Of a stretch of 64,000 nucleotides of DNA, positions 33,600-43,789 are shown piece by piece. The position numbers were made by a program, and so were the translations under genes. The stretch is taken from NCBI GenBank assembly GCA_034509735.1, contig JACGWO010000006.1, positions 10,803,001 to 10,867,000 on the forward strand, written 5' to 3'. The notes under the pieces are model-generated. The model made no database searches, was not told the DNA's origin, and was given only the letters and a program-made list of their open reading frames with translations. The DNA is from Sesamum alatum. Taxonomy: Eukaryota; Streptophyta; Magnoliopsida; Lamiales; Pedaliaceae. The number at the start of each line of letters is the position of its first letter. Positions within the stretch are counted from its first letter, which is position 1.

Positions 33600-34375
33600 G
33601 GATAAAAAGGGGTATAACTTCACCATCAATAAAAATAGTTTTTACATTCTCAGTGATGGTGTTTCTCATTTGCTTGGTACATTAGTAAATGGTCATACAT
33701 AGTTCAATAGTCTAATTGGATTATGACTGCCCAATATAGACAAAAATCTGATAATCAAGATAACGCACACACATGGCATACGAGTTAGGCCATATCTCGA
33801 AGGATAAGATTAGGAGGTTAGTGGACTCAAAAAGTGTAGAAATAGAAGATTTGGATAAGCTACCAACTTGCGAATCATGTCTAAAGGGAAAGATGACCTA
33901 GAAACCTTTTGTTGGACAAAGCATGCTAGCCAATGGTCTAATGGATTTGATTTATATAGACGTCTGAGGACCACTATATACTTAGGCTTGTGGTGGGTAC
34001 TCACACTTCATAACCTTTACCGATGATCACCCACGATATGATTATGTTTACCTGATGAGGTACAAGTCTAAAGCCTTTGGAAGGTTTAAGGACTATAAAC
34101 TTGAATTTGAGAACCAAATTGGTCGTAAGATTAAAGCCCTTCGATCGAACCGAGTAGCAAAGTATCTGAGTGGTGAATTCCTTGATTACTTAAAGAGAAT
34201 GGGATTCTCTCCCAATGGACTCTTCCTAGAACACCACAGTTGAACGGTATGTCCCAAAAGAAGAATCGGAACCTATTGGACATGGTCCGTCCCATGATTT
34301 GTTTTACAGAACTACCCTTGTCCTTCTAGGGATACGCTCTTGAGACGGCGGTCAAACTATTAAGCATCTCGCCAT
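33600..34375 (+). pseudogene. Third copia GAG-pre-integrase and integrase core
   Basis: Reads through a YNFTINKNSFYILSDGVSHL-like stretch, a histidine-rich pre-integrase segment near 33780, CESCLKGKMT (the CC of the HHCC finger) near 33870, then GGYSHFITFTDDHPRYDYVY and KALRSNRVAKYLSGEF. The core D (TDDH) is visible. The second D of a D-x-G motif is replaced around KALRSNRV, and the Glu side runs into decay after the NGLFLEHHS segment. Stops and frameshifts abound. An LTR fragment starts after about 34390. Confidence 0.8.
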
Positions 34376-34393
34376 CTAGTCTTTAATTGTTTG

Positions 34394-35217
34394 ACTTAAT
34401 CTCTAATGTCATGGACCGTTGCTAGACGACCAACATTCACTTAGTCTCTAATGTCATGGACCATTGCTAGACGGCCACCCATGGTCACGGACTTCTTTTG
34501 GACACAAGCTGCCCAAGTCTAGCTGAGGGTGAACCTAAAAGTCATACACAAATCACCAAGGAGGTGAGAGGATTAACTTGGAGTTATATCCAGAAGATAA
34601 TAAATAATTAAATTATTTATTCGTGTGATAGTCTATTGGATGGATGGGCCAGTATTGTATTGAGCCCACACTAATTAACAAATAGGATTTATTAATTAAA
34701 GAGAAATACGGGCTTGGGTCTTTTAATTGGATTAAAAGACTGTTGGGCATATTTTGTTTGGACCTTGAATTAAATTGGATTTAATTCATAGGATTTAATA
34801 GGCTTATTATAATTAGATTAAAATAACGCTTGGTCCCTTAAATTATGGCCCGGGAGATAAGTTGACTTCTACTTTTGGAAGGAAAGAACTAGACTATTCC
34901 CATAGTCAGATAGCCAATTTTTTGGTCTTGAAAGAGAGCATAAAATCGGTCATAAGGCCTATTTGGAAGAGTGGTATTTGTTCCTTTTGGAAAGGAACAA
35001 TTCAACCTCAATCAAGGTTTCCTCACTTGGTATGATTAATCATACCTTGTGAGTGGATGCTTGACTGGAAATGTATCTAGACACGTCTTGGATGTATCTA
35101 AATACATTTTCTTAATCCCATTAATTATGCATATATATAATTCATCCTAAGTAGAAGACTCATTATTTATTTTCTAACAAAAAGAAAATACTTTCTCTCT
35201 TCGCCCTAGTGCATTTG

Positions 35218-35271
<54 letters not shown>

Positions 35272-35675
35272 CTCTTATTTTTTATTCATTGATCTAAGAT
35301 CAATTGAAGATAAAAAAAAGACAAAAGGATAGACTAATAGATAGTATAGTTCCTATTGATCTTCATCTTCCATAAAAGTTTGTTGGACATTGTTAGAGAA
35401 TCTCTACAGTTGAAGTCTAGTGAACGAGTTCGGTTGGTGATAAAAAAAGAGTAAAGCTACAAAGGTAATGGTTACATTTACGTGATGTATCTTTTCATTT
35501 ATCTTTTTCTATGTGCCCTATGTGATATATTTTTGTGTATACCTATCCTACATCGAACACCCGGGAGGGCACTCAAGGGTACACCCTTGGAAGAATCCTT
35601 TTGATTTATATTACGCCTTAAATCTCATATTTTTTCTCACTTCCACCACGCTCTCGGGCAGATCCACTTTCTTCA
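34394..35675 (+). repeat. Copia LTR fragment (subfamily C), 5' truncated
   Basis: Starts in the motif CTAATGTCATGGACC, which is repeated 46-47 bases later at about 34439-34455 (a short tandem duplication at the break), then follows the subfamily-B order: ATTGGATGGATGGG, purine tracts, and the CGGGCAGATCCACT ending with TTCA at 35675. It includes a (CT)n run at 35220-35269. The first third is missing. The next LTR fragment is directly attached. Confidence 0.8.
35220..35269. repeat. (CT)n microsatellite in LTR
   Basis: About 24 CT units without interruption within the LTR fragment, in the position of CT-rich sequence of the other LTRs. Confidence 0.9.
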
Positions 35676-36847
35676 ATGGTAACAGGCTTGTGTTGGACAT
35701 AGGCCCATGTCTAACTAAGGCCAAACCTAAAGAGTCACACACAAATCGCCAAGGAGGTGAATGAATTAATCTGGAATTACTTTCAGAGCTAAATAATTGA
35801 ATTATTTATACATGGGATAGTCCATTAGATGGATGCCCAATATTATATTGGGCTTAGACTAATTAATAAATAGGATTTATAAATTGAGAAAATTTGGTCT
35901 TAAGTTTTTTATTAGAGTAAATAACTTTGGGCCTAATTTAGATGGGCTTTGAATCAAATTGGATAATTCATTGGATCTTTTGGGCTTGTTTTAATTTGAT
36001 TAAGACGAGGCCTAGCCCTTTAAATTAGGCCTAAGGACCGAGTTGACTTTTATGTTTGGAAAAGGAAGAATTAGACTGTTACCACATAAAAATGAGGAAA
36101 GTTGGCTGATTTATTCTTTTAGAAAGCACAAAATCGGCTAAACACTTTTAGAAGGTGAGCAATTTGTGCTTTGGGAAAGCACAACTTGGCCCCTAATTGT
36201 GGCTCTCTCACTTTGTATGATTTCATCATACCTTGTGAGAGAGAGCTTGATTGACGGAGCTAAAAAGAATGTATCTAGGCACATTTCTATTTTTCCATTA
36301 ATCCTAGATATATAGCTAAACCTCAACACATTCTCCTCACTTTCTCCCACACTCACTCGACCGACCCCCCCTCTCCTTCTCTCTATCCGTTCTCTTGTTC
36401 TTCTTCATCTAGGTACAATTGACAAACTAGAGTTATTGAAAGAATACACTAATTCATAGTGTAGTTCTTTTGATCTTGCTTCTTCCTAAGGTTTGGTTTC
36501 TTCTAGCAAAAGATCAAAGCCTTTCCTAGTGTAGTGTGGACATTGTTAGAGGGTTTCTATACTTGAAGCCTCATTCACGTGTTCAGGACACAAAAAGGAG
36601 CAAAGTTAGTAGCCGGTGTTAAACAAACATGAAAGGTAACATTTACATTTTGCATAATGTATCTCTAATTACGTTTTCACTATGTGCCCTATGTGCTAGA
36701 TTATTATTTAAATCTACATATTTTACATCAAAGCTCGGGAGAGATCAAAGCTACACCCCTTGATCAAGTTTATAACATTATGTGATTTTAAGTTCTTTGC
36801 GTATTTCACGCTTTCGTCGCACTCTCGGGCGGATCCACTACCCTTCA
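35676..36847 (+). repeat. Second LTR-C fragment directly following the first
   Basis: Begins ATGGTAACAGGCTTG without any gap after the TTCA end of the first fragment, and ends ...ACTACCCTTCA at 36847 next to a PBS. It is the last half of an LTR, truncated at the same motif as 30469. It is presumably the damaged 5' LTR of an element whose leader starts at 36862. Confidence 0.82.
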
Positions 36848-36849
36848 AG

Positions 36850-36861
36850 TAGTATCAGAGC
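36850..36861 (+). other. Primer-binding site, mutated
   Basis: TAGTATCAGAGC is one base off the iMet PBS. It lies two bases after the LTR end, which confirms the LTR boundary. Confidence 0.85.
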
Positions 36862-39095
36862 CTGGTTCGATATAAGGGACCATAGATCTATGTGTTAAGT
36901 ATGATCAATGTGATTTATTTCTAGCATGTGATATGCTTTGATTTGCATGATCATGTGTAGAAAAAAATTCGTTCAAGTTTGTGAACTAAAGGATATTGTG
37001 AATGTATTTTGGAGAAATTATTTTTTGAAACGTACGTGCTTATTTTTTTAGTAAAATGTGCAGAAACAAAAAATAATTATTATAGCATGGCAGCAGCAGT
37101 AGTTGGTTGCCGCCCTTATGGCCGGTACTGACTGGTAGGTGCACGGTCGAACGCAAGCCTGCGTGCTGCCTGTCCAGCGTGCGTGCTGGCAGGCGCAAGG
37201 AACGCCTAATAATTTGATTGATAAGGTAGTGGAAAGCTACAAACGCAATGAAGGTACTAGTTTTGCAGGTGATGAGGCAGTCCAAGTTGTTCTTTTAGGC
37301 CCAGATATGGAGTGGGAAATATAGTTGAAAGGCAAGGCACGACGCTTCGGAATGATATGTTGGATAATTTGGTTAAAAGACGGGTTGGGGACAAACTAAT
37401 CCTGAAGGTACAATTTAGTTAGAGAAATTGTATATTTTGTGTGTTTATTTTGTTTGATTTCTAAAAATTTACAAGTTTTTTATTTCCTTGTGTCTGTAGT
37501 GGAAAAGGTTTAGGGTATAATGGTCGTCCTTGTTGAGATGTGTGCGTTATTTGGATGATGAACGTCATTTTGTTCGTTAAATGGAGTTGAAGTTGTATGG
37601 ACCAATGGATGTATTACTTTTGCGCTATGGAGACCGTTAATCGTTGGCTTATTTTTGTTATGTTGAAAAAATGTCAGGTGTTCTGTATGTTTTTATGACG
37701 TGGATTATCTTATTTTGTTGGCTTGCGACTATTGTTTTTCGTTGCTTTTGACTTTTAAATTTCAGTATCGAGATCTCGGGCTCAAAAAATTAAAACAAAA
37801 TATTTGGATGTGGAGAATTTAGTTATCGGAAGGATAAAAGGGTGTTCGACTAAGCTTCTTTATTGTAAGCAAGCGTGTGTTATATTTTTTTAATTATTTG
37901 AACTTCGCAAATGATGAAAAGTGAGTTGGACTGTCGCTGTAAAATAAGATAATGAGGCATGTGACATTTTGCTAACTAGACATTTATGGTGGTGGGTGTC
38001 AATATGACTTTATTAATGGAGTAGTATTAATATGGTTTAGATTTATGTCAATGTGTTCCAAAGTCCTATGGCTAGGCCATCCCAATTTCGCGTCTTACAT
38101 ACTGGCCATAGGTTTCTTCAGACCCCACATATGTGTATATTACAATGTGAAAGGTCATTTTGGTTGAGAAAAAGAAGAATAATTGATACTTCATCAATCT
38201 ACGCTCTCGTTGAAATTCTGCTTATCCGTCTATGAATCCGACATATGTTATTAGCACTTTTCATGTTCTATTGTCAGTTATCAGTTGTGCATAGTTTATA
38301 CACAACCATGCGAGCCATTTAAATTGTTTTGCTATCCCTGTGGAGATAAAGAGGTAGTCTGATAGTGTATTGTATTGATAGATAGTAAATCATAGCATCC
38401 GATAATGTGAATATATGGGTGCTTTGGATTAACTTACTAGGAGTGCACGGGATCCGTTTGTCGTTTTCTCAAACTCGTATGATTTTGTGTATCATAGGTG
38501 GGATTTTGAGACCATGTGCTAACGACATATATCGAATCATGTCCAAAGTGGGGCGTCGTTATATTGGAGCCAATGAGGGCTTCATTGAAATTTTGAAATA
38601 TTCTCTGTTAATCAAAAATAGTCATATCTAATATGTTTATCGAGGCTTGATAGAACAATAGGTTGTTTAAGTGTTAGATGTTGTTATCGGCAACTACATT
38701 TTTCCATCCTTCGGTGAGACGGTTCTTCGATGCAGCTATTGTCCAATACTTGTTGCCATTGCATATAATTATTTCTTTGTGGGTGGTAGGTAGTGAAAAT
38801 TATTGACTACTTTCAGAGGTAATAACTAAGATAGAGATTAGCACTTTATTAAAACTAGTATTTGGTTGATACATGTATCATCGTAGATAGTCCAAGAAAA
38901 GCAACAATTGTTCCTTTCAGTGAGCTCCAGCTCCTTGTTGTTGCCTGCTTCTTTTTGCCAACCATCGAAAATGTGTGGGGTGGTAATATTATAGTTATGG
39001 TGTGTTTGTTTCTTTCTTTTTTTGGGGGGGGGGTGGTGGTTTTATGGTTACTTAGTCGGACCAAGTGTTTAAATATATGCACGAAAGCCTTGTTG
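36862..39095. other. Leader remnant, then unassigned sequence
   Basis: The first 340 bases continue as copia leader, including a short GC-rich trace (37085-37200). After about 37206 the copia similarity stops. Open frames such as 37139-37324 (which includes NLIDKVVESYKRNEGTSFAG) and 38407-38631 have no motif I recognise. A possible intron is visible (GTACAATTTAG at about 37408 to TTGTGTCTGTAG at about 37500), which would fit a decayed captured gene or transposase, but this is weak. I assign nothing here. Confidence 0.35.
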
Positions 39096-39345
39096 GTTGA
39101 ATGTGGTTGGTGTAACTCTATCACCATAATTGTGTTAGGAGTATAAATGGTTTGAATCATGTGTATTGATTTTAGTGTGCTGCTTGTCGTCTTAAAACAT
39201 GTGGTTAGGGTGTCGATGGTAGGAGGTGGTTGGTGAAACCACCTCCAACTACATTTGTGTTGGGGGTATTAATGGTGAGGATAACGTGTATTAGTTTCGG
39301 TATGTTGCTTTTGTCGTATTAAAATATGCAATTAAGTTGTCAATG
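39096..39345. repeat. Diverged tandem duplication, about 120-bp unit
   Basis: Two successive units share the order GTGGTTGGTG, CCATAATTGTGTTAGGAGTA (or CTACATTTGTGTTGGGGGTA), ATGGTTTGAATCATGTGTAT (or ATGGTGAGGATAACGTGTAT), then TGCTTGTCGTCTTAAAACAT (or TGCTTTTGTCGTATTAAAAT). Identity is roughly 75 to 80% by eye. No function is apparent. Confidence 0.6.
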
Positions 39346-39751
39346 AAACCTGGTTTTTAACCTATTCTTTAGTAGCATGCACTTGTTGGTGTTGTAGCAA
39401 GTGAATAGTTGTAGTGTGTTTATGAGTACCATCAAATTGATGTTTGTTGATTGTTGCATTCGATACAATACAACTTGTGTTGTTTGTTGTTGAAATTCTT
39501 TAGATTTGTATTTGAGAGAAAATGATAATTATTGGGATTGACTTATGCGCTAGCGTTTTGCAATTTACTTTAGTACGTTTGGATCTCTGGTGGTATGTTT
39601 TCCCTACGTGCTATCGTGTATTGGATCATTTAATTGTGTAACATAACCAAAAAAAAAAAAAAAGGAATGCATTGGTGATTTTATTATGTATGATTTTTAG
39701 CCCGGAAACATCTAACATCCTTTTCTTTCGCAATACTCCACATTCAATTAA

Positions 39752-40612
39752 GGGAGTGTTAGTGAGAACTTATGCTTTTAAAGAAGTGGTTTTAGAAAAA
39801 ATTGGAAGTTGTAGCAGAATCAAAATAAGGTAGTGCTTGTAACAAAGTGAAAATCAGATAAAGGCTAAATTGGGTGGTGTTTGGGGAAAAAACACTTCTG
39901 AAACAAGTTTAATTGATTAAAGACCGTTTTGTCCTCATGTGTTAAAAAGATGCTATATTTTCGCTTAATATTTGCATTTGTTTCTTGATTATAATAATTA
40001 TTTTTCCTCAAAAAATAATAGTTTTATTTCAATTAGTATACCTCATATGAACTTTTTACAAAATTATTTATATTATTGAAACATTCAATAATAATAGAAA
40101 AATTGGATGTTTAATTTAATAATATTCACATTATGTATTATAATTGTTCATTCATGCACAATAAATAAACTAGCATGATTGACAAAAAAATATTTTTTAA
40201 TTAATCATAGCAATATAATTTATATTTTTCCATGATTTTAGGAATAATATAATATATTATAAAAAATAAAATATATAAATAAATATTAAATATGTGGAAT
40301 TATAAATTTTGTTAGTGAAAATTATTCAAATTATTTAAAAATTTGAACATTAAGTCCGATGAGTAATTTTGAAAATAAATTAAAAAGGGTAAAATCGAAT
40401 TAAAGTTATTATAATGAAGGTAAAGTAGTCTAAAGGAAGTTAAATTTATTTTTTTTTAAAAAAAAGGCAAAGCAGGTGCTTTTATCTTTTAACTTAAATG
40501 TGTTTTTCATAGCAGATCCAAAAACAGAAGTTATCATCTCAAACACCTCAAAAATATTTTTCTAAATTCAAAAACTGAAAAGTATTTTTTTCAAAAATCG
40601 CACAAACACTCC
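39752..40612. mobile_element. Candidate hAT-like non-autonomous element
   Basis: The left end GGAGTGTTAGTGAGAACTTA and right end (inverse of CACAAACACTCC) share GGAGTGTTxGTG. Inside, both sides carry AGTGCTTTTA-like words in opposite orientation (AAGAAGTGGTTTTAGAAAAA left; GCAGGTGCTTTTATCTTTTA near 40475). No clear 8-bp target duplication was found at the borders (CAATTAAG against ATAATCAG), so family is tentative. It is AT-rich with no ORF. Confidence 0.45.
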
Positions 40613-41270
40613 ATAATCAGCTATCAGTCAGACCCTACACATGCCACCTGATTCACATCAAGATAAATACTTGGGAATATACCATTATTCATGGGCAAAA
40701 TCAAAAAAGGAAAAAATTCTTGGATTCTATTATCTAAGGTACAAAACAAATTAATAGCAAGTATACACATTTTCTCTCATATGTAGGACGACTCACACTT
40801 ATAAAGCTTGTATTAAATAGTAACACCATCTACTGCATAAATTCATGTGTATTCCCTCCATAATCATTGAAAAGCTTGATCGTACTAGCAAATGTTTCCT
40901 ATGGAATGAAAAAACCTAATGAAAAGAAATCTAGTTGGTCATCTAGAACAAAATTTGCAAGCCCAATCCCCAAAGACCACAGATTGACAGCAAATCCTGG
41001 GTATGGAATTCAAAAGATAAGTTTTCTTTTAAAAGTGCATATTCCTAGCTAATCTCTTCGCAACAAGCTATTTATGAACACTCTGGAAAATATCTTCATA
41101 AGATTATTTTTTTTCGTTTCACTCTTTAGTCACCTTAGCATCCCAACAGTAAGCTTTCTCTACCACAGACGTAGAATATCCTCTCTTTCATTTTGCACCT
41201 TATTTAATGAAATAGTTAGACCAAACCTCATATTTTGGTTCAATGCAAAATCATTTCACCAATGACAACA
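40613..41270. other. AT-rich intergenic stretch, no gene seen
   Basis: The two short open frames here (40867-41052 and 41074-41265) lack known domains. The wording near 40860-41050 (ASPIPKDHRLTANPGYGIQK, in the first frame) does not point to a family I know. Confidence 0.4.
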
Positions 41271-42192
41271 TTATTTGGTGGGTATTACCTTACGTGGATC
41301 CAGATCCGATAAATACCCATAGTTGTTACTTATGTGTTTTATTCGAATTCTACCCATAGAATATCGATTGGGTCTTACCCATTCTATATCCATACTAATT
41401 GAGTCCATTATGGGTCTTACCCATTGAATTTTACACATATTAAAATAAATAAACCAATTATACATGTTTCTTCGTAAATGATATCCTTGAAACATATTAC
41501 TAAATTAGTTTATCAAATATATTTCATGAATGTAATGTCAATAAATTAAAGTAATAGTTATTTGAATGTTTAACATGTACAGATTGAATATCGTTGAAAT
41601 ATTTATAACGATATAGACTTTATTCAAATAATGAATCATATTAACCAATTACACATCGACATAGATTCAATATAGGTACATAAATTAAATAATCAATAGA
41701 ATAAATGTATGAAAATTATATTTTAACTTTTATTAGGTTGAAAACGCTTCAAGTTTCATTTCATGAGTTTTATACAATTCAAATTTGAATAAATTTTATT
41801 AGTACCATATATTAGTTTAGCTTAACATATCACTTTACATTCAAATTAATTTTATCAAAAATTTAATTCGCAGTTGTCACGATGAAAAGTAAAATGAAAA
41901 ACTCTGGCAATTTTTTTTTTTCAATATGTCAATACGTAAAAATAATAAAATCTATGTACAAAATTTAAGAATTGTAGATGACAAGTAAATCGACTCGATT
42001 AATCTATTAGAAATTTACAAGTTCAATGATTTTAAGTTAACGGATATTTATAAATTTTTATAGTATTAGAGTTTACCCATGCAAGACCCATGCCCACAGG
42101 TATTTTTGGGTCTAGATCCTACCGATACCCAAAATACTTATTTCAATGTGTATGGGTCTGGGTCCGGGTAATACCTGCCCATTGACAGGTCT
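41271..42192. mobile_element. Repeat element with GTCAATGGG-type terminal repeat
   Basis: The right end reads CCCATTGACAGGTCTAATT. Its inverse, a TGTCAATGGGCAGGTATTAC-type sequence, resembles the left side (CAATGACAAC...GGTGGGTATTACC) and contains repeated ACCC(A/G)GACCC words. The interior is AT-rich and non-coding. This is the pattern of common plant hAT-type non-autonomous repeats. The left boundary is approximate. Confidence 0.45.
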
Positions 42193-42202
42193 AATTACAG
42201 GC

Positions 42203-42380
42203 CTGTCAATGGGTAAATAATACCTAGACCCAGACCCATTAGAATAAGTTCAGATCTAGGCGACAGACCCAATAATTTTAAATTAGACCCAGATCCAGGC
42301 CCAAACCTATAAATATAAAATATATGGGTATAGGGCAGATATAGACCCAATAATACCTGTTGATACACATTCCCAACCTA
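42203..42380. mobile_element. Second copy of the same terminal repeat, truncated
   Basis: Starts CAGGCCTGTCAATGGGTAAA, the inverse of the previous element's right end, only about ten bases (TAATTA core) away. It carries ACCTAGACCCAGACCCATTA and similar words. It appears truncated by about 42380. Confidence 0.4.
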
Positions 42381-43139
42381 TACCCAAATTGAAAAGAACA
42401 AGAGAATTCAAATGTGGACACTCTGTTTCTCTCTCTAAAAATTTGAACAACCCACAGCCCTCATCGCCGGTGACCACCACCAGCATCACCTCTTGACCTG
42501 TCGGCGAACTCCTTGCAGCCAGCGAGCAACGCCAACACGCACGCCCGCACACCTCACCTATCAACCCTCATTCTAGATCCATTTTTTCTCCTTTATTTCT
42601 CCGTCGTCCACCGCCGTCTTGCTGGCCGACCACCATCACCCAAAGCCTTTCACTCGAGAATCATTTCCCCAACTACATAGGGCTGATCTCCCCACCATCG
42701 GCATCTGAAACGCATTTTTCTCCTTCGTCAAACCTTAGTTTGCACGCACCCCTCTTTTTTCTACATCCGTTCTTCACCACCATCGTTGTTCCCCATGAAC
42801 GCCCCTCTGCATCGCCCCTTTTCACCGCTGTCCCAATGGACCCTTCCCTAACCCTATAATACTGCATATGCGCAAAATACCCCTATGTGAAAAAAAATAC
42901 CAAATTATCTCCTGTGTTTTTCAAACTAGGTCAAATTACCTCCTTACAAGGGTGGGTGTAACTCACACGCCTCTACTTGTGTTTTTTGGTTAATTTTAAG
43001 AAATAAAATATGTATTATATATTAAAATCATATATTTTTATTTACATATAATTAATATAAATAACTAATAATATATAATATATATGTATATATTTAATAG
43101 TTAAATAATATATAAATATATATATATATATAAACAAAA
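42381..43139. other. Unassigned stretch
   Basis: From 42400 to 42860 the sequence is richer in C with CCACC/CATCACC words. Frames such as 42307-42564 and 42673-42867 have no domain. Around 42872-42950 is half of a foldback-type arm (AAAATACCCCTATGTG...CAAATTACCTCC), similar in style to the MITE at 58611. The rest is TA-rich. Confidence 0.35.
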
Positions 43140-43615
43140 CAAAATTTCATCCTGACCAGCTTCCCACCCACACCGCCCCCTCAGGCGCTGCCTCTACCTC
43201 CGCCCACCTCCCCCTCCCTTTAGTTACCGTGCCCTCATCCCCCTCCGTCTACCTCCTTGCACGCACCTCCCCCTCAGTGCCCCCTCCCCATCGTTATTGC
43301 CTCCTTTTTCCCCTCCCCCATCGCCCCCTCTATGTCCATCCCCCTCCCCTTTCATCTCCCGTCGGTAGCCCTCTCCCCGTCCCTCTCACGTAGGCACCTC
43401 TCTTCGCTCGCCCTTCCCCTTCCCTTTCATGTAGCTGCCTCTCTTCCCCCTCCCCTTCTTCCTCCTCTTTCATCTCGCATTGCCACCTCCCATCCCGTCC
43501 CTCGCTCGTAGCCGTCGCCACCTCCGCGAGTTCCCCCTCCCCCTCCTCTTCTCCCTCCCTTTTCGTCTCGCGTTGTCGCCTCTCCTCCCCTTACCCCCCC
43601 CCCCCCCATCCCTTG
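43140..43615. repeat. C-rich pyrimidine-biased low-complexity block
   Basis: About 470 bp dominated by CCTCCCC and TCCCCCTCC on the plus strand, with recurring words such as CGTAGGCACCTCTCTTC, ATGTAGCTGCCTCTCTTCCC and CGTAGCCGTCGCCACCTCC. A degenerate unit of roughly 55 to 70 bases is suggested. It ends in a run of 15 C (43594-43608). Open frames on both strands (43257-43769) are composition artefacts. Confidence 0.7.
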
Positions 43616-43789
43616 GGTCTAGGTTGTGGGGGGAACTTTCCAAATCAAATGGTAGATTCGTCCTTTCATTCTTTTCATCTATTGGAATAGACACGAACAC
43701 AATAAAAGAATGTTTCTGATGAAAGAGCGATGAATATATTCCAAAAGAAACCCCTATTTTAGAAAACACATCAGCTTACAAATTGAAAA

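Noticed and set aside
39752..40612. An 8-bp target duplication for the hAT-like candidate
   Set aside because: CAATTAAG and ATAATCAG do not match well enough; the family call is left tentative.
43257..43769. Overlapping open frames in the C-rich block
   Set aside because: Pyrimidine-rich sequence has few stops in any frame; no protein signal.
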